Notes: generated by a model from the sequence alone, not told the origin. DNA of 64,000 nucleotides from an uncultured Alphaproteobacteria bacterium (GCA_900079695.1 LT599022.1:1206287-1270286); one strand, 5' to 3'; positions 41,385 to 51,139 are shown, numbered from the stretch's first letter. Program-made: numbers and translations.

Positions 41385-43271
41385 ATGAAGCAGGTTCTGT
41401 TCATCGCGCCCTACACCGAAATGCTGGAAACCATCCAGGCGGTGCTGCGGCGTTACCCCGAGCGCGACCGGATCGCCACCCGTACCGCGGTGGTGCCGGT
41501 GGACGACGTCGACCACATTCCGCTCTCGCCCTGCGACGCGGTAGTGGCGCGCGGCTATTCGGCGCGGCGGCTGAAGTCCGAGAACCTCGACGTGCCGGTG
41601 ATCGAGATCGAGATCGGCGGCTACGACGTCCTCACCTCGATTCAGGAATGCCGCAAGCGGTTCCGCCCGCGCAACATCGCCTTCGTCGGCTTCTACAGCG
41701 CCTTCAACGGCATCGCCAAGTTCGCCGAGGTGTTCGACTGCGGCATCCGCGTCTACATTCCGCGCGACGTCGACGATCTCGACCGGGTTCTGGAAGAGGC
41801 GCGCGCCGACGGCTGCGACGCGGTGATCGGCGGCTATTCGGCCTACGACCGCGCCATCGCCCTCGGCTTCAACGCCATCGGCCTACGCAGCGGCGAGGAG
41901 GCGGTGGGCCACGCCCTCGAAGAGGCGGTGCGGGCGATCGACCTGATCCGCCAGGAGCGCATCCGCGCCGAGACCTACCGCATCATCACCCAGTCGGTGA
42001 AGACCGGGATCGTCTACGTCGACGCCAACGGCTTCATCCGCGAGCAGAACGGCGCGGCCCGCTCGCTCGCGCGCTGCAAGCTCGACGCCCGCCGCCTCGA
42101 CGAAGTGTTCCCGTTCATGGCCGAGAGCTACCGCGAATCCCTGCGCAAGGCGCGGCCGATCTTCGGCGAACTGCGCGAAATCGGCGGCGCCACCCTCTCG
42201 CTCGACTGCACGCCGGTGATGGTGCAGGGCATGCCCGGCGGCGTGGTCATCAGCTTCGAGACCGTCGCGGCGGAGGATCGCCGGGCGGCACTGGAGCAGA
42301 GGCGCCTCTCCGAGCGGCGGCTGGTGGCGCGTCACCGCTTCGCCGACATCGTTCACGCCGGCGGGCCGATCGCCGCCGCCATCGACACCGCGCGACGCTA
42401 CGCGCGGCTCTCCGCCAACGTGCTGATCTCCGGCGAGACCGGAACCGGCAAGGAGCTGTTCGCCCAAGGCATCCACATCGAGAGCGACCGCCGCAAGGGG
42501 CCGTTCGTAGCGATCAACTGCGCCACGCTGCCCGCGCCATTGCTCGAAAGCGAGCTGTTCGGCTACGCCGACGGCGCGTTCACCGGTTCGGCGCGCGGCG
42601 GCAAGGCCGGACTGTTCGAACTTGCCGACGGCGGCACCCTGTTCCTCGACGAAATCGCCGAACTGCCGTTGGGGGTGCAGGCGTCGCTGTTGCGGGTGTT
42701 GCAGGAGGGCGAGGTGCGGCGGATCGGCGCGGACCGCGTCCACCCGGTCGACGTGCGGGTGATCGCCGCCACCAACGCCGACCTCTCCGAACTCGTCGCG
42801 CAAGGCGCCTTCCGCCGCGACCTGCTGTTCCGCCTCGACGTGCTGGAGCTGCACTTGCCGCCGTTGCGCGAACGCCCCGGCGACGTCACCGCGCTGTTCG
42901 CGTACTTCCTCAAGCGCGCCTGCCTGCGCGACGGCGTGCCGCTGCCGCAGGTGCAGGAGGCCGCCCTCGACGTTCTGCGGAATCACGACTTCCCCGGCAA
43001 CGTGCGCGAACTGTCGAACCTGGTGGAGCGCGTCGGCGCGCTCCGCCAGTTCCCCCACCTGATCACCGCCGCCGACATGCGCCGCGCCGTCGATCCCGCC
43101 GCGGCGACGGCGGGCGCGCCACGGATCGTCGCCCGCCCGCCCGAGGATCCCCGCGCCCGGACCCTGGAGGCGCTCGCCGTCTGTCGCGGCAACCGCAACG
43201 CCGCGGCGCGGATGCTCGGCATCGACCGCACCACCCTGTGGCGGCGGCTGCGGCGCTACGGCGAGGCCTGA
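41385..43271 (+). CDS. sigma54-dependent activator with PrpR-type sensor
   Basis: 628 residues. The N-terminal PrpR_N sensor (about 1-190), a PAS-like segment (about 195-300), the AAA+ domain and a Fis-type HTH ([19 protein letters not shown]) follow in order. Walker A GETGTGKE is at about 350, Walker [12 protein letters not shown] at about 416. The sigma54 loop reads GAFTGS (about 396) instead of GAFTGA. It should activate the adjacent gntP-type operon, which carries a -24/-12 promoter. The ligand is unknown; PrpR_N proteins sense small carboxylic acids or acyl-CoA compounds. Confidence 0.92.
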   Translation: MKQVLFIAPYTEMLETIQAVLRRYPERDRIATRTAVVPVDDVDHIPLSPCDAVVARGYSARRLKSENLDVPVIEIEIGGYDVLTSIQECRKRFRPRNIAFVGFYSAFNGIAKFAEVFDCGIRVYIPRDVDDLDRVLEEARADGCDAVIGGYSAYDRAIALGFNAIGLRSGEEAVGHALEEAVRAIDLIRQERIRAETYRIITQSVKTGIVYVDANGFIREQNGAARSLARCKLDARRLDEVFPFMAESYRESLRKARPIFGELREIGGATLSLDCTPVMVQGMPGGVVISFETVAAEDRRAALEQRRLSERRLVARHRFADIVHAGGPIAAAIDTARRYARLSANVLISGETGTGKELFAQGIHIESDRRKGPFVAINCATLPAPLLESELFGYADGAFTGSARGGKAGLFELADGGTLFLDEIAELPLGVQASLLRVLQEGEVRRIGADRVHPVDVRVIAATNADLSELVAQGAFRRDLLFRLDVLELHLPPLRERPGDVTALFAYFLKRACLRDGVPLPQVQEAALDVLRNHDFPGNVRELSNLVERVGALRQFPHLITAADMRRAVDPAAATAGAPRIVARPPEDPRARTLEALAVCRGNRNAAARMLGIDRTTLWRRLRRYGEA

Positions 43272-43331
43272 CGTTGCCCCCCACCCGCAAACGCAACGCC
43301 CTGCAACGCCCCGCGCAACGCCGCCGCAACG
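43272..43331 (+). promoter_or_regulatory. phased GCAACG repeats, putative enhancer of the sigma54 promoter
   Basis: Four exact GCAACG copies start at 43293, 43303, 43315 and 43326, 10-12 bp apart, so they lie on one face of the helix. An inverted CGTTGC is at 43272-43277. They sit about 75-130 bp upstream of the -24 box, the normal distance for an enhancer-binding protein, and directly follow the activator's stop codon. Confidence 0.55.
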
Positions 43332-43404
43332 TCCGCTGACCGGACGCGATCCCGACGCTCTCGCAACCCCCTGAATTCGTTTACGGTTTTCCCGCCCATT
43401 CGGG

Positions 43405-43420
43405 TGGCACCGGGTTTGCT
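43405..43420 (+). promoter_or_regulatory. sigma54 (-24/-12) promoter
   Basis: TGGCAC-N5-TTGCT matches the RpoN consensus at all key GG and GC positions. It lies 84 bp upstream of the permease ATG and downstream of the activator gene, so it should drive the three-gene operon 43505-47266. Confidence 0.82.
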
Positions 43421-43504
43421 CTCCCCTTTCGTCACAGGGAGGAACGCCACCGCGTTCCGCACGACCAAACTTCAGGCGTCCGCCGGGCGCCCAAGGAGCG
43501 CAAG

Positions 43505-44827
43505 ATGTCTACGGCATATATTCTCATCGCGTTCACGATCTGCATTCTGCTGATGATCGTGATGATCTCCCGCTGGAAGATCCATCCGGTCACCACCATT
43601 CTCGTCGTCTCGATGGTTCTCGCGATCTCCGTAGGAACCCCGTGGGAGAAGATCGAGAGCACCATCAATTCCGGCCTTGCCAGCACCCTCAAGTCGATCG
43701 CGATGGTGATCGTGCTCGGCTGCATCATGGGCAAGATCCTCGAAGAGACCGGGGCGGCGGTGCGCATCACCAAATCGACGGTGGCGCTGTTCGGCGAGAA
43801 GCACGTGATCTGGGCGATCGCGGCGGCGTCGATGGTGCTCGGCATCCCGATCTGGGCCGACACCGTGGTGATCCTGCTGATCCCGATCGTCTCCAACCTC
43901 GCGCTGCGCACCGGCAAGTCGATGATCTCCTACGGCACCACGCTCTACATGGGCGCTTTGGTGACCGCATCGCTGGTGCCGCCCACCCCCGGCCCGGTGG
44001 CCGCGGCGGCGCTGCTGCACCTGCCGCTCGGCTCCGCCATCCTCTGGGGTCTGGTGGTGTCGGTGCCGTCGGTGATCGCCGCCACCCTCTACTGCATGAC
44101 GATCCGGGAACCGCTGCTGCCGAAGGACGAATACGTCAACAAGGAAACCGCCGACGACGCGGCGCTGCCCGGCATCGGGCGCTCGCTGCTGCCGATCGTG
44201 CTGCCATTGGCGCTGATCTTCGCCAACACCATCGTCAACGCGGCGATGCCGAAGACCCCGATCGCCAACTTCTTCAAGTTCGTCGGCTCGCCGCTCGCGG
44301 CGCTGCTCGCCGGATGCCTGTTCGCGCTGCTGCTCACCGGCCGCGAATGGGCGTCGAAGAAGGTGCAGAACGACTGGGTGGAATCCGCCCTGCGCTCGTC
44401 GGCGATGCCGATCATGGTCACCGCGATGGGCGGCGCGCTCGCCGCCTTCATCAAGGATGCGGGCGTGGCGAAGGTGATCGCCGACGCGGTGATCAACGTC
44501 AGCTTCCCCGGCATTCTCATTCCGATCATCATCGCCGCGTTGATTCACGTCGTCACCGGCTCCAACGCGCTCGGCGTGATGACCGCGGCGGCGCTGGTCG
44601 AACCGATGCTCGACACCATCGGCGTGTCGCCGCTCGCGGCGTTCCTGTGCTGCGGCACCGGCGCGCTGATGTTCAAGCACGCCAACTCCTCCGGCTTCTG
44701 GGTGACGGTGACGATGTCGAACATGGACATCCGCCAGGGCATCCGCGGCGTCAGCATCGGCTCGACGATCGCTGGCAGCGTCGGCGCACTGATCACCGTC
44801 GTCCTGCATTACGCCGGGCTCATCTGA
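43505..44827 (+). CDS. GntP-family gluconate/organic-acid permease
   Basis: 440 residues, with 12 or so hydrophobic segments spread over the length, as in the GntP family. PPTPGPVAAAALL and HVVTGSNALGVMTAAALV correspond to the two conserved transport loops. GntP members import sugar acids or hydroxy-acids with protons. It is the first gene after the sigma54 promoter and is followed by two dehydrogenase-type genes, so it probably imports their substrate. Confidence 0.9.
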   Translation: MSTAYILIAFTICILLMIVMISRWKIHPVTTILVVSMVLAISVGTPWEKIESTINSGLASTLKSIAMVIVLGCIMGKILEETGAAVRITKSTVALFGEKHVIWAIAAASMVLGIPIWADTVVILLIPIVSNLALRTGKSMISYGTTLYMGALVTASLVPPTPGPVAAAALLHLPLGSAILWGLVVSVPSVIAATLYCMTIREPLLPKDEYVNKETADDAALPGIGRSLLPIVLPLALIFANTIVNAAMPKTPIANFFKFVGSPLAALLAGCLFALLLTGREWASKKVQNDWVESALRSSAMPIMVTAMGGALAAFIKDAGVAKVIADAVINVSFPGILIPIIIAALIHVVTGSNALGVMTAAALVEPMLDTIGVSPLAAFLCCGTGALMFKHANSSGFWVTVTMSNMDIRQGIRGVSIGSTIAGSVGALITVVLHYAGLI

Positions 44828-44873
44828 GCCCGGCCCTTCCCATCGGCATTTTTCTCATCAGGAGGTATCCCCG

Positions 44874-45863
44874 ATGCAGAGCTTCAAGACCCGCGCCGCC
44901 CGCCTCAACGGCCCCCGCGACATCGAGCTGATCGAGCGCGAACTGGTCTGCGGCGACGACGACATCGTGGTGAAGAACCACATGATCGGCATCTGCGGCT
45001 CCGACAAGGCGTTCTACCGCGGCATCATGCCGCCCAAGACCGCGGAATTCCGCCAGGATCCGAAGTTCCCCTTCCTCCTCGGCCACGAAAGCGGCGGCGA
45101 GGTGGTGGCGGTGGGCGACAAGGTCACCGAGTACAAGGTCGGCGACCGGGTGATCGCGTTCGGCTGGAACAACAACTTCGCCGACTATTTCATGTCGAAA
45201 GCGTTCCAGCTTCAGCCCGCGCCGGAGGGGCTCGACATGGATTTCGTCGCCCTCGGCGAACCGATCTCCTGCGCGATGCACTCCGGCCTCAACTGCGGCG
45301 CCCAGCTCGGCGATACGGTGGTGGTGATGGGCGCGGGCTTCGCCGGGCAGATCATCGCCCAGTGCGCCAAGAAGAAGGGTGCGGCGCGGGTGGTGGTGGT
45401 CGACGTCCTCGACGGCAAGCTCGAACTCGCGAAGACCTTCGGCGCCGACGTGGCGATCAACTCGACCCGCGAGGATCCGGTGGCCAAGGTTCTGGAAATG
45501 ACCGGCGGCGCGGGCGCAGACGTGGTCGTCGAGGCGGCGGGCGGCCAGGAGTCGTTCAACGCCGCGAGCGAGCTGATCCGCCACAACGGCAAGTTCGTGT
45601 TCTACAGCTGGGTGACCCAGCCGATCACCCTCAACATCAGCCGCTGGCACGACGACGGCCTGGAGTTCGTCAACACCTGCCTCGTCCACCACACCTGGCA
45701 GCAGCGTCTGGTATGGACGCCCCAGGCCCTGCGGCCGCTGGTGCAGGGGATCGTCGACGTGAAGCCGCTGATCACCCACGAATTCCCGCTTTCCGAGATC
45801 AAGGCGGGCTTCGATCTCGCCGATCGCGACGACGCCGCGATCAAGATCGTGTTCCGTCCCTGA
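44874..45863 (+). CDS. zinc-type medium-chain alcohol dehydrogenase
   Basis: 329 residues of the MDR superfamily. ICGSDKAFYRG holds the catalytic zinc cysteine, GHESGGEVVAVG the zinc histidine/glutamate, and VVVMGAGFAGQIIAQ the NAD(P)-binding loop. The four-cysteine structural zinc lobe is missing, as in several polyol and sugar-acid dehydrogenases. AGGAGG lies before the ATG. It is the second gene of the operon and should oxidise a hydroxyl on the imported acid or its product. Confidence 0.88.
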   Translation: MQSFKTRAARLNGPRDIELIERELVCGDDDIVVKNHMIGICGSDKAFYRGIMPPKTAEFRQDPKFPFLLGHESGGEVVAVGDKVTEYKVGDRVIAFGWNNNFADYFMSKAFQLQPAPEGLDMDFVALGEPISCAMHSGLNCGAQLGDTVVVMGAGFAGQIIAQCAKKKGAARVVVVDVLDGKLELAKTFGADVAINSTREDPVAKVLEMTGGAGADVVVEAAGGQESFNAASELIRHNGKFVFYSWVTQPITLNISRWHDDGLEFVNTCLVHHTWQQRLVWTPQALRPLVQGIVDVKPLITHEFPLSEIKAGFDLADRDDAAIKIVFRP

Positions 45864-45874
45864 AGGATTCCGAC

Positions 45875-47266
45875 ATGCATTTCCAGTCCCTGTTCCAACG
45901 TTCTCCCGACCGCCCGGTGCGCGCCTGCCTCGTCGGCGCGGGCGAGTTCGGCGCGTCGTTCATCTTCCAGTCGCAGGACACCCCGAACCTCGAGGTCCCG
46001 GCGGTCTGCACCCGCACCGTGCAGCGCGCCGTCGACGCCTACGCCGAGGCGGGCGTGACCGACGTCGCGGTGTGCACCGCCCCGGCGGAAGCGCGCGCCG
46101 CATTCGACGCCGGCAAGGCGGTGGTCGCGGCGAGCTTCGAGACCCTCGCCGGGCTTCCCCTCGACGTGCTGGTGGAAAGCAGCGGCGCGCCCGAGACCGG
46201 CGCCGCCGCCGCCGAAACCGCGATCGCCCGCGGCATGCACGTGGTGATGGTGTCGAAGGAGACGGACTCGGTGGTCGGGCCGATCCTCGGCCGCAAGGCG
46301 AAGGCCCGGGGGCTGGTCTACACCACCGGCGACGGCGACCAGCCGAGCATGCTGATCGGGCTGATCAGCTGGGGCCGCGCGCTCGGGCTCGAGATCGTCG
46401 GCGCGGGCAAGTCGAGCGAATACGACTTCGTCTACGATCCGGAAACCGGCGAGGTGCGCTGCGAGGGACAGAAGACCACCCTCTCCACCCCCGACATGCC
46501 GAAATGGTGGAAGCTCGGCGATCGCAGCGTTCAGGACGTGGCGGCGGCGCGCGCGGCGATGCTGCCGGGGCTGTCGATGCGCTCGGTGCCCGATCTCTGC
46601 GAGATGACGGTGGTCGCCAACGCCACCGGCTTCAAGCCCGACCGTCCGCGCCTGCACGCCCCGGCGGCGCGGATGAGCGAGATGCCCGATCTGTTCTGCC
46701 CGCGGGCGGACGGCGGACTGTTCGACGAGCCCGGGCGGCTCGACATCTTCAACTGCCTGCGCCGCCCCGACGAAGTGAGCATGGCGGGTGGCGAGTTCAT
46801 CGTCGTGCGCTGCAAGGACGCCAAAACCTGGAAGGTGCTGGAGGCCAAGGGCCATCCGGTCAGCCGCAACGGCAAGTATGCGGCGGTCTACATCCCCCAG
46901 CACCTTCTCGGCGTCGAGACCGGCACCTCGGTGCTGGCGGCGGCGACCCTCGGCCACGCCACCGGCGGGCCGGACCTCCGTCCGGTGTGCGACCTGTTCG
47001 GCCGCGCCGAACGCGACCTCAAGCGCGGCCACGTGCTGGAGATGGGCGGCCACCACCACACCATCGAGGGCGTGGAGGCGTGCATGGGCGACGCGGTCGC
47101 GGTCGGCCCCGGCAAACCGCTGCCGTTCTACCTGTTCAGCCACCTCGCCCTGGTGCGCGACGTCGCGGCGGGCGAGCCGATCCGCTTCGAGGACGTGCAA
47201 ATCCCCGAAGGCTCCGCCCTCCTCCGCCTGCGCCGGGAACAGGACCGGGAGTTCGGTCTGGTCTAA
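45875..47266 (+). CDS. Rossmann oxidoreductase with SAF domain (homoserine-dehydrogenase-like)
   Basis: 463 residues. The N-terminal Rossmann domain (VRACLVGAGEFGASFIF, about 15-31) resembles homoserine dehydrogenase. The middle has a catalytic-like region (TTGDGDQPSMLIGLISWGRA), and the C-terminal SAF-like domain (about 380-460) is of the kind also seen in altronate dehydratase and sialic acid synthase. It begins 11 bp after the dehydrogenase gene with AAGGA upstream. Proteins of this kind are often misannotated as FlgA. The reaction is not known; the operon suggests catabolism of a sugar acid. Confidence 0.82.
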   Translation: MHFQSLFQRSPDRPVRACLVGAGEFGASFIFQSQDTPNLEVPAVCTRTVQRAVDAYAEAGVTDVAVCTAPAEARAAFDAGKAVVAASFETLAGLPLDVLVESSGAPETGAAAAETAIARGMHVVMVSKETDSVVGPILGRKAKARGLVYTTGDGDQPSMLIGLISWGRALGLEIVGAGKSSEYDFVYDPETGEVRCEGQKTTLSTPDMPKWWKLGDRSVQDVAAARAAMLPGLSMRSVPDLCEMTVVANATGFKPDRPRLHAPAARMSEMPDLFCPRADGGLFDEPGRLDIFNCLRRPDEVSMAGGEFIVVRCKDAKTWKVLEAKGHPVSRNGKYAAVYIPQHLLGVETGTSVLAAATLGHATGGPDLRPVCDLFGRAERDLKRGHVLEMGGHHHTIEGVEACMGDAVAVGPGKPLPFYLFSHLALVRDVAAGEPIRFEDVQIPEGSALLRLRREQDREFGLV

Positions 47267-47286
47267 CCCCCGCCACAGGCACCTCG

Positions 47287-47315
47287 ACGGCCCGGCCCCC
47301 GCCGGGCCGTTTTTT
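47287..47315 (+). terminator. terminator of the gntP-type operon
   Basis: The stem ACGGCCCGG / CCGGGCCGT is followed by TTTTTC, 20 bp after the operon stop. It touches the stop codon of the convergent gene. Confidence 0.88.
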
Positions 47316-48421
47316 CATGCCGTCGGCCGCCGCGTCAACGCCGCCGCGATGTCGTCGGCGGCATTGAGCGGCGTGCGGTCGAGGGCGTCGAACCCGGCGG
47401 GCGCGGCGAGCGGCAGGGCTCGGCGACGGGCATAGAGCTCGGCGTGCAGGCGCGCGTGCTTGGCCGAGGTTTCGGCCGCGGGCGCGTCGATCAGCACCGG
47501 TTTGTCGGTCCCGCAGGCCTCCGACACCATCGACATCGAATCGCCGGTCACCACCACCACGTCGGCCCACGCGAGCAGGCCGAAATACGGGTTTTCGCCG
47601 GCATCGCCCCAGCGGTAGGCCCAGGACTGCGGCGGCAGCTCGGCGAACAGCGCCGCTTCCGCCGCCCGGCCGGTACGGCGCGAGGTGGTGAGCAGCACCC
47701 GCCCCCCGGTCGCCGCGGCGAGCCCCGCGAGCGCCCGCCCGAGCGCCGCGGCGCGGCCGGGCGAGAACGGCTTGTCCTTGGTCGCGCCGCCGACCAGCAC
47801 CGCGATCCGCGGCCCTTCCACCGCGCCCAGGCGGTCGGCCCAGACGGCGCGCGCGGCATCGAGCCGCGGCGCGGTGACGCGATGCGGCGCCCCGGTGACG
47901 CGCAAGACGTTCGCCCCCTCGGGCGCACGGCCGTCGTGATTGGGAATCGCGATCAGGTCGAAGTCGCCCCGCCCCGGCCATCCCGGATCCATGATCTGGC
48001 ACAGCGCCGCGTCCGGCGCCCGCCCCTTGATCCAGCGGGCCACCGGCGCGAGGCGGCGGCCCGCCGCGATCACCAGTGCCGGAGACGCCTCGGCGAGGAG
48101 ATCCGCGCGGCTCGCGGGCGCGACGCCGAGCAGGCTCGCGCCGCGGATCAGGTTGGGCAGGCGGGCGAAACGGTCGTAGTCGACGCGGATCTGGCGGAAC
48201 CCGCGCCCGAGCGCCTCGGCGACGCCGAGAGTCTGGGCGGTGTTGCCGGCGCGGTCGTCGATCAGGGCCCAGATATCGTGTGCGGTCAACGGAGTCGCCT
48301 CGAACAACGGAGCGGCGCATGCGCGCGCGGTTGGGGTGGCCCCCAGCGATATCGCTTTTCGCCCGCGAAAAAAAGCCGTATATCGGCGCGCCGTAAGGCC
48401 GGGTGCTTCGGGCATTGTCAT
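47315..48421 (-). CDS. ELM1/GtrOC1-family protein (nucleotide-sugar-transferase-like)
   Basis: 368 residues from the ATG at 48421, but the conserved part starts at HDIWALIDDRAGNTAQT, so about 45 N-terminal residues may not be translated. A TTG at 48289 with GAGG upstream gives 324 residues and is a serious alternative. The family (DUF1022, 'mitochondrial fission ELM1') has a GT-B-like fold with IAVLVGGATKDKPF and VVVTGDSMSMVSEAC. In alphaproteobacteria it is probably an envelope glycosyltransferase. Divergent from pyrE. Confidence 0.78.
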   Translation of the reverse strand: MTMPEAPGLTARRYTAFFRGRKAISLGATPTARACAAPLFEATPLTAHDIWALIDDRAGNTAQTLGVAEALGRGFRQIRVDYDRFARLPNLIRGASLLGVAPASRADLLAEASPALVIAAGRRLAPVARWIKGRAPDAALCQIMDPGWPGRGDFDLIAIPNHDGRAPEGANVLRVTGAPHRVTAPRLDAARAVWADRLGAVEGPRIAVLVGGATKDKPFSPGRAAALGRALAGLAAATGGRVLLTTSRRTGRAAEAALFAELPPQSWAYRWGDAGENPYFGLLAWADVVVVTGDSMSMVSEACGTDKPVLIDAPAAETSAKHARLHAELYARRRALPLAAPAGFDALDRTPLNAADDIAAALTRRPTA

Positions 48422-48485
48422 GCGCGCCGCTTCGGCCTAATAAAGCACTCTTCCGCCCCGCCGCCGCAAGAAGGAACCCCGCGCC

Positions 48486-49187
48486 ATGTCCACCGCCTCC
48501 CGCACCTCCGAACAACGCCGGACCGGCCAGATCGTGGCGAAGATCCTGATCGAGATCGGCGCCGTGAACTTCCGGCCCGAGGAGCCCTACACCCTCACCT
48601 CCGGCTGGGTCAGCCCGGTCTACATCGACTGCCGCAAGGTGATTTCGTTCCCGCGCGCGCGCCGCGAGATCATCGAGCGCGCCCGCAAGATGATCTGCGA
48701 CAAGATCGGCTTCGAATCGCTCGACGCCGTCGTCGGCGGCGAGACCGCGGGCATCCCCTACGCCGCCTGGCTCTCCGAGGCCCTCGGCCTGCCGATGCAG
48801 TACGTGCGCAAGAAGGCCAAGGGCTTCGGCCGCAACGCCCAGATCGAGGGCGATCCGAAGCCCGGCCAGCGCGTTCTCCTGGTCGAGGACCTCGCCACCG
48901 ACGGCGCGAGCAAGATCAACTTCGTCAACGCCCTGCGCGCCGCCGACCTCGAATGCGCGCATGCGCTGGTGGTGTTCTTCTACGGCGTCTTCCCCGGCGC
49001 GCTGAAGCTGCTCGAAGAGAGCGGCGTGACGCTGCACTACCTCGCCACCTGGTGGGACGTGCTGGAGGCCGCCGAGGACGGCGGCTACTTCGCCAAGGAG
49101 ACGATCCAGGAGGTGCGCGACTTCCTCCACGACCCGGTGGAGTGGTCGCTGCGCCACGGCGGCCGCGGCGCGGAAGCGACGGCGTAA
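48486..49187 (+). CDS. pyrE: orotate phosphoribosyltransferase
   Basis: 233 residues. YTLTSGWVSPVYIDCRKV binds orotate, and the PRPP motif is VLLVEDLATDGASK, slightly altered from the common VVEDVVTTG form but usual in alphaproteobacterial PyrE. KKAKGFGRNAQIEG carries the catalytic lysine region. It makes orotidine monophosphate in pyrimidine synthesis. Confidence 0.95.
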   Translation: MSTASRTSEQRRTGQIVAKILIEIGAVNFRPEEPYTLTSGWVSPVYIDCRKVISFPRARREIIERARKMICDKIGFESLDAVVGGETAGIPYAAWLSEALGLPMQYVRKKAKGFGRNAQIEGDPKPGQRVLLVEDLATDGASKINFVNALRAADLECAHALVVFFYGVFPGALKLLEESGVTLHYLATWWDVLEAAEDGGYFAKETIQEVRDFLHDPVEWSLRHGGRGAEATA

Positions 49188-49191
49188 CGGC

Positions 49192-49221
49192 AAAGGCCCC
49201 CGGAGCGATCCGGGGGCCTTT
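49192..49221. terminator. bidirectional terminator between pyrE and the panE-like gene
   Basis: A 12-bp perfect stem AAAGGCCCCCGG / CCGGGGGCCTTT with a 6-nt loop lies between two convergent genes, with A and T edges on the two sides. Confidence 0.85.
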
Positions 49222-49227
49222 CCGCTT

Positions 49228-50184
49228 TCAGGCGGCCTCGGCCCACAGCTTGAGGGCCGAATAGATGGCGTCGTGGGTCGGCGTCGGCACGTCGTTCCGG
49301 TGGCCGAAGCGGCTCACCGCGCCCGACAGCCACGGCACTTCGAGGCGCTTGCCGTAGAGCATGTCGATCAGCATCGAGGTGCCCATCTCCGGCGGCATCG
49401 ACGCGAACATCTTCATGATCGTCGCCTTCAGCGTCGGCTCGAACTTCACCCCGCACTTCGACGACACATGGATCACCTCGTCGATCGCCGCGCCCAGCAT
49501 CGCCTTGGCGTCCGGATCCGCGAGAATTTCGCCGAGCGGCAGGCGCAGCAGCGCGCACACCCCGGCGAGCGGCGCGAGGTAGGCGAACTTCTTCCAGATC
49601 TCGGTACGGATGTCGTCGCTCACCGCGGCTTCGAGCCCGGCGTCGATCAGCACGTCCTTCAGCATCTCGGCGCGGAGCTGCGGCGCGTTCTCCTCCATCG
49701 CCTCGCCGCGCGCGGTCGCACCGGGAACGAAGCGGCCGAACACGAAGCGCCCCCAGCGGCCGATCTGCTGGATGATGCCGGGAGTTTCGATGTAGGCCAT
49801 GGTATAGGCGACGCCGCCCAGCACCCGCTCCTCGCCGAACGCCTTGACCAGCGGCTCGTGGGCGACCAGTCCGTTCTGCAACGAGATCACCACCGTGCCC
49901 GCGCCGACCATCGGCTCCATCTTCCGCACCGCCTCCTCGGTGTCGTAGAGCTTCACGGTCAGGAACACGACGTCGCACGCGCCGATCTCCTCGGGGTCGT
50001 CGGTGACCTGCGGCTTGGCGATGTAAGTGTTGCCGAAGGTCTCGCTCTTGACCACCAGGCCGTTCAGACGCATCGCCTTCATCTGATTGTCGCGGGCGAC
50101 GAAGTGCACGTCCTGGCCCGCCGCGGCGAGTTTCGCTCCGAGGAAACCGCCGACCGCTCCCGCTCCGAAAATCCCGATTTTCAT
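49228..50184 (-). CDS. 2-dehydropantoate 2-reductase family (ApbA/PanE)
   Basis: 318 residues. MKIGIFGAGAVGGFLGAKLA is the NADP-binding loop, VFLTVKLYDTEEAV and VISLQNGL match the ketopantoate reductase hinge, and the conserved Lys is in IRTEIWKKFAYLAPL. The ATG at 50184 fits the family start. Many genomes hold several paralogues with other 2-oxoacid substrates, and no pan gene is nearby, so the pantothenate role is unproven. Confidence 0.88.
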   Translation of the reverse strand: MKIGIFGAGAVGGFLGAKLAAAGQDVHFVARDNQMKAMRLNGLVVKSETFGNTYIAKPQVTDDPEEIGACDVVFLTVKLYDTEEAVRKMEPMVGAGTVVISLQNGLVAHEPLVKAFGEERVLGGVAYTMAYIETPGIIQQIGRWGRFVFGRFVPGATARGEAMEENAPQLRAEMLKDVLIDAGLEAAVSDDIRTEIWKKFAYLAPLAGVCALLRLPLGEILADPDAKAMLGAAIDEVIHVSSKCGVKFEPTLKATIMKMFASMPPEMGTSMLIDMLYGKRLEVPWLSGAVSRFGHRNDVPTPTHDAIYSALKLWAEAA

Positions 50185-50434
50185 GATCTGATCCTCCGTG
50201 GGCGCTCTTTCCGTCGCTCCGGCGGAAGCGGCGCCCCTTCGCGCCATGGGCGGACCCTTGGAATCGGATCCTTATGCGGGAATGGCATCTCACCATTCCC
50301 TACTTATAATATGGACTCTCCTCCCGGTTTTCACAGGGTTAAGGGACGTTTCGAACATGAAAATCGGCGCTGGCGAGGTCCGGGCGGGAAGCTATGATAG
50401 CCGCAGCGACACCGCCACGAGATGGAAGGACCCC

Positions 50435-51082
50435 ATGCCCAATGCGTTCGAAAGCCCGTTCAAAGGAAAACCGCTGAGCGAGCAAATCACGAATCCCAAC
50501 ATCCGGGTCGGCCGCTACAGCTACTATTCCGGCTACTACCACGGCCATGCCTTCGACGACTGCGCGCGATACCTGCTGCCGGACCGCGACGACGTGGACC
50601 GACTGATCATCGGCAGCTTCTGCTCCATCGGCAGCGGCGCCAGCTTCGTCATGGCGGGCAATCAGGGGCACCGCCACGATTGGGCATCGTCCTTTCCCTT
50701 CTTCTACATGCCCGAGGAACCGGCGTTCGCCGGAGCCCGCGACGCCTTCCGGAAGGCGGGCGACACGATCGTCGGCAACGACGTGTGGATCGGCGCCGAA
50801 GCCATGATCATGCCCGGCATCACGATCGGAGACGGCGCGGTGATCGGCAGCCGGGCGGTGGTGACGAAGAACGTGGAGCCTTACGCCATCGTCGCGGGCA
50901 ACCCCGCGCGCCCGCTCCGCAAGCGCTTCGCCGATCCGGAGATCGCGATGCTGCTGGAAATGCGCTGGTGGGATTGGCCGCTCGCGCGGATCGAGGCGGC
51001 AATGCCGCTGCTGTGCTCGGCGGACATCGCCGGGCTGCATCGATGGTGGCAAGACGGCACCGACGGCGGCGAAACGGAATGA
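50435..51082 (+). CDS. CatB-type xenobiotic (chloramphenicol) acetyltransferase
   Basis: 215 residues, the size of hexapeptide (type B) chloramphenicol acetyltransferases. The N-terminus [15 protein letters not shown] and [19 protein letters not shown] are family hallmarks, and the catalytic histidine lies in [14 protein letters not shown]. Repeat turns [20 protein letters not shown] and a C-terminal helix follow. The ATG at 50435 with GAAGGA is preferred over 50357. Chromosomal copies are widespread, and drug resistance need not follow. Confidence 0.9.
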   Translation: MPNAFESPFKGKPLSEQITNPNIRVGRYSYYSGYYHGHAFDDCARYLLPDRDDVDRLIIGSFCSIGSGASFVMAGNQGHRHDWASSFPFFYMPEEPAFAGARDAFRKAGDTIVGNDVWIGAEAMIMPGITIGDGAVIGSRAVVTKNVEPYAIVAGNPARPLRKRFADPEIAMLLEMRWWDWPLARIEAAMPLLCSADIAGLHRWWQDGTDGGETE

Positions 51083-51139
51083 AAAGGCGCGCCGGGTCTC
51101 CCCGGCGCGCACCGTTGGCGAATTATCCGCGCCTCGGGG

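Noticed and set aside
43293-43331. GCAACG repeats as a small CRISPR array
   Set aside because: The repeats are 6 bp with 4-6 bp between them, far too short, and no cas gene is present anywhere in the window.
48290-48421. N-terminal extension of the ELM1-like protein as a signal peptide
   Set aside because: The 45 residues contain no clean hydrophobic core and the conserved domain begins after them; a TTG start at 48289 is a simpler explanation.
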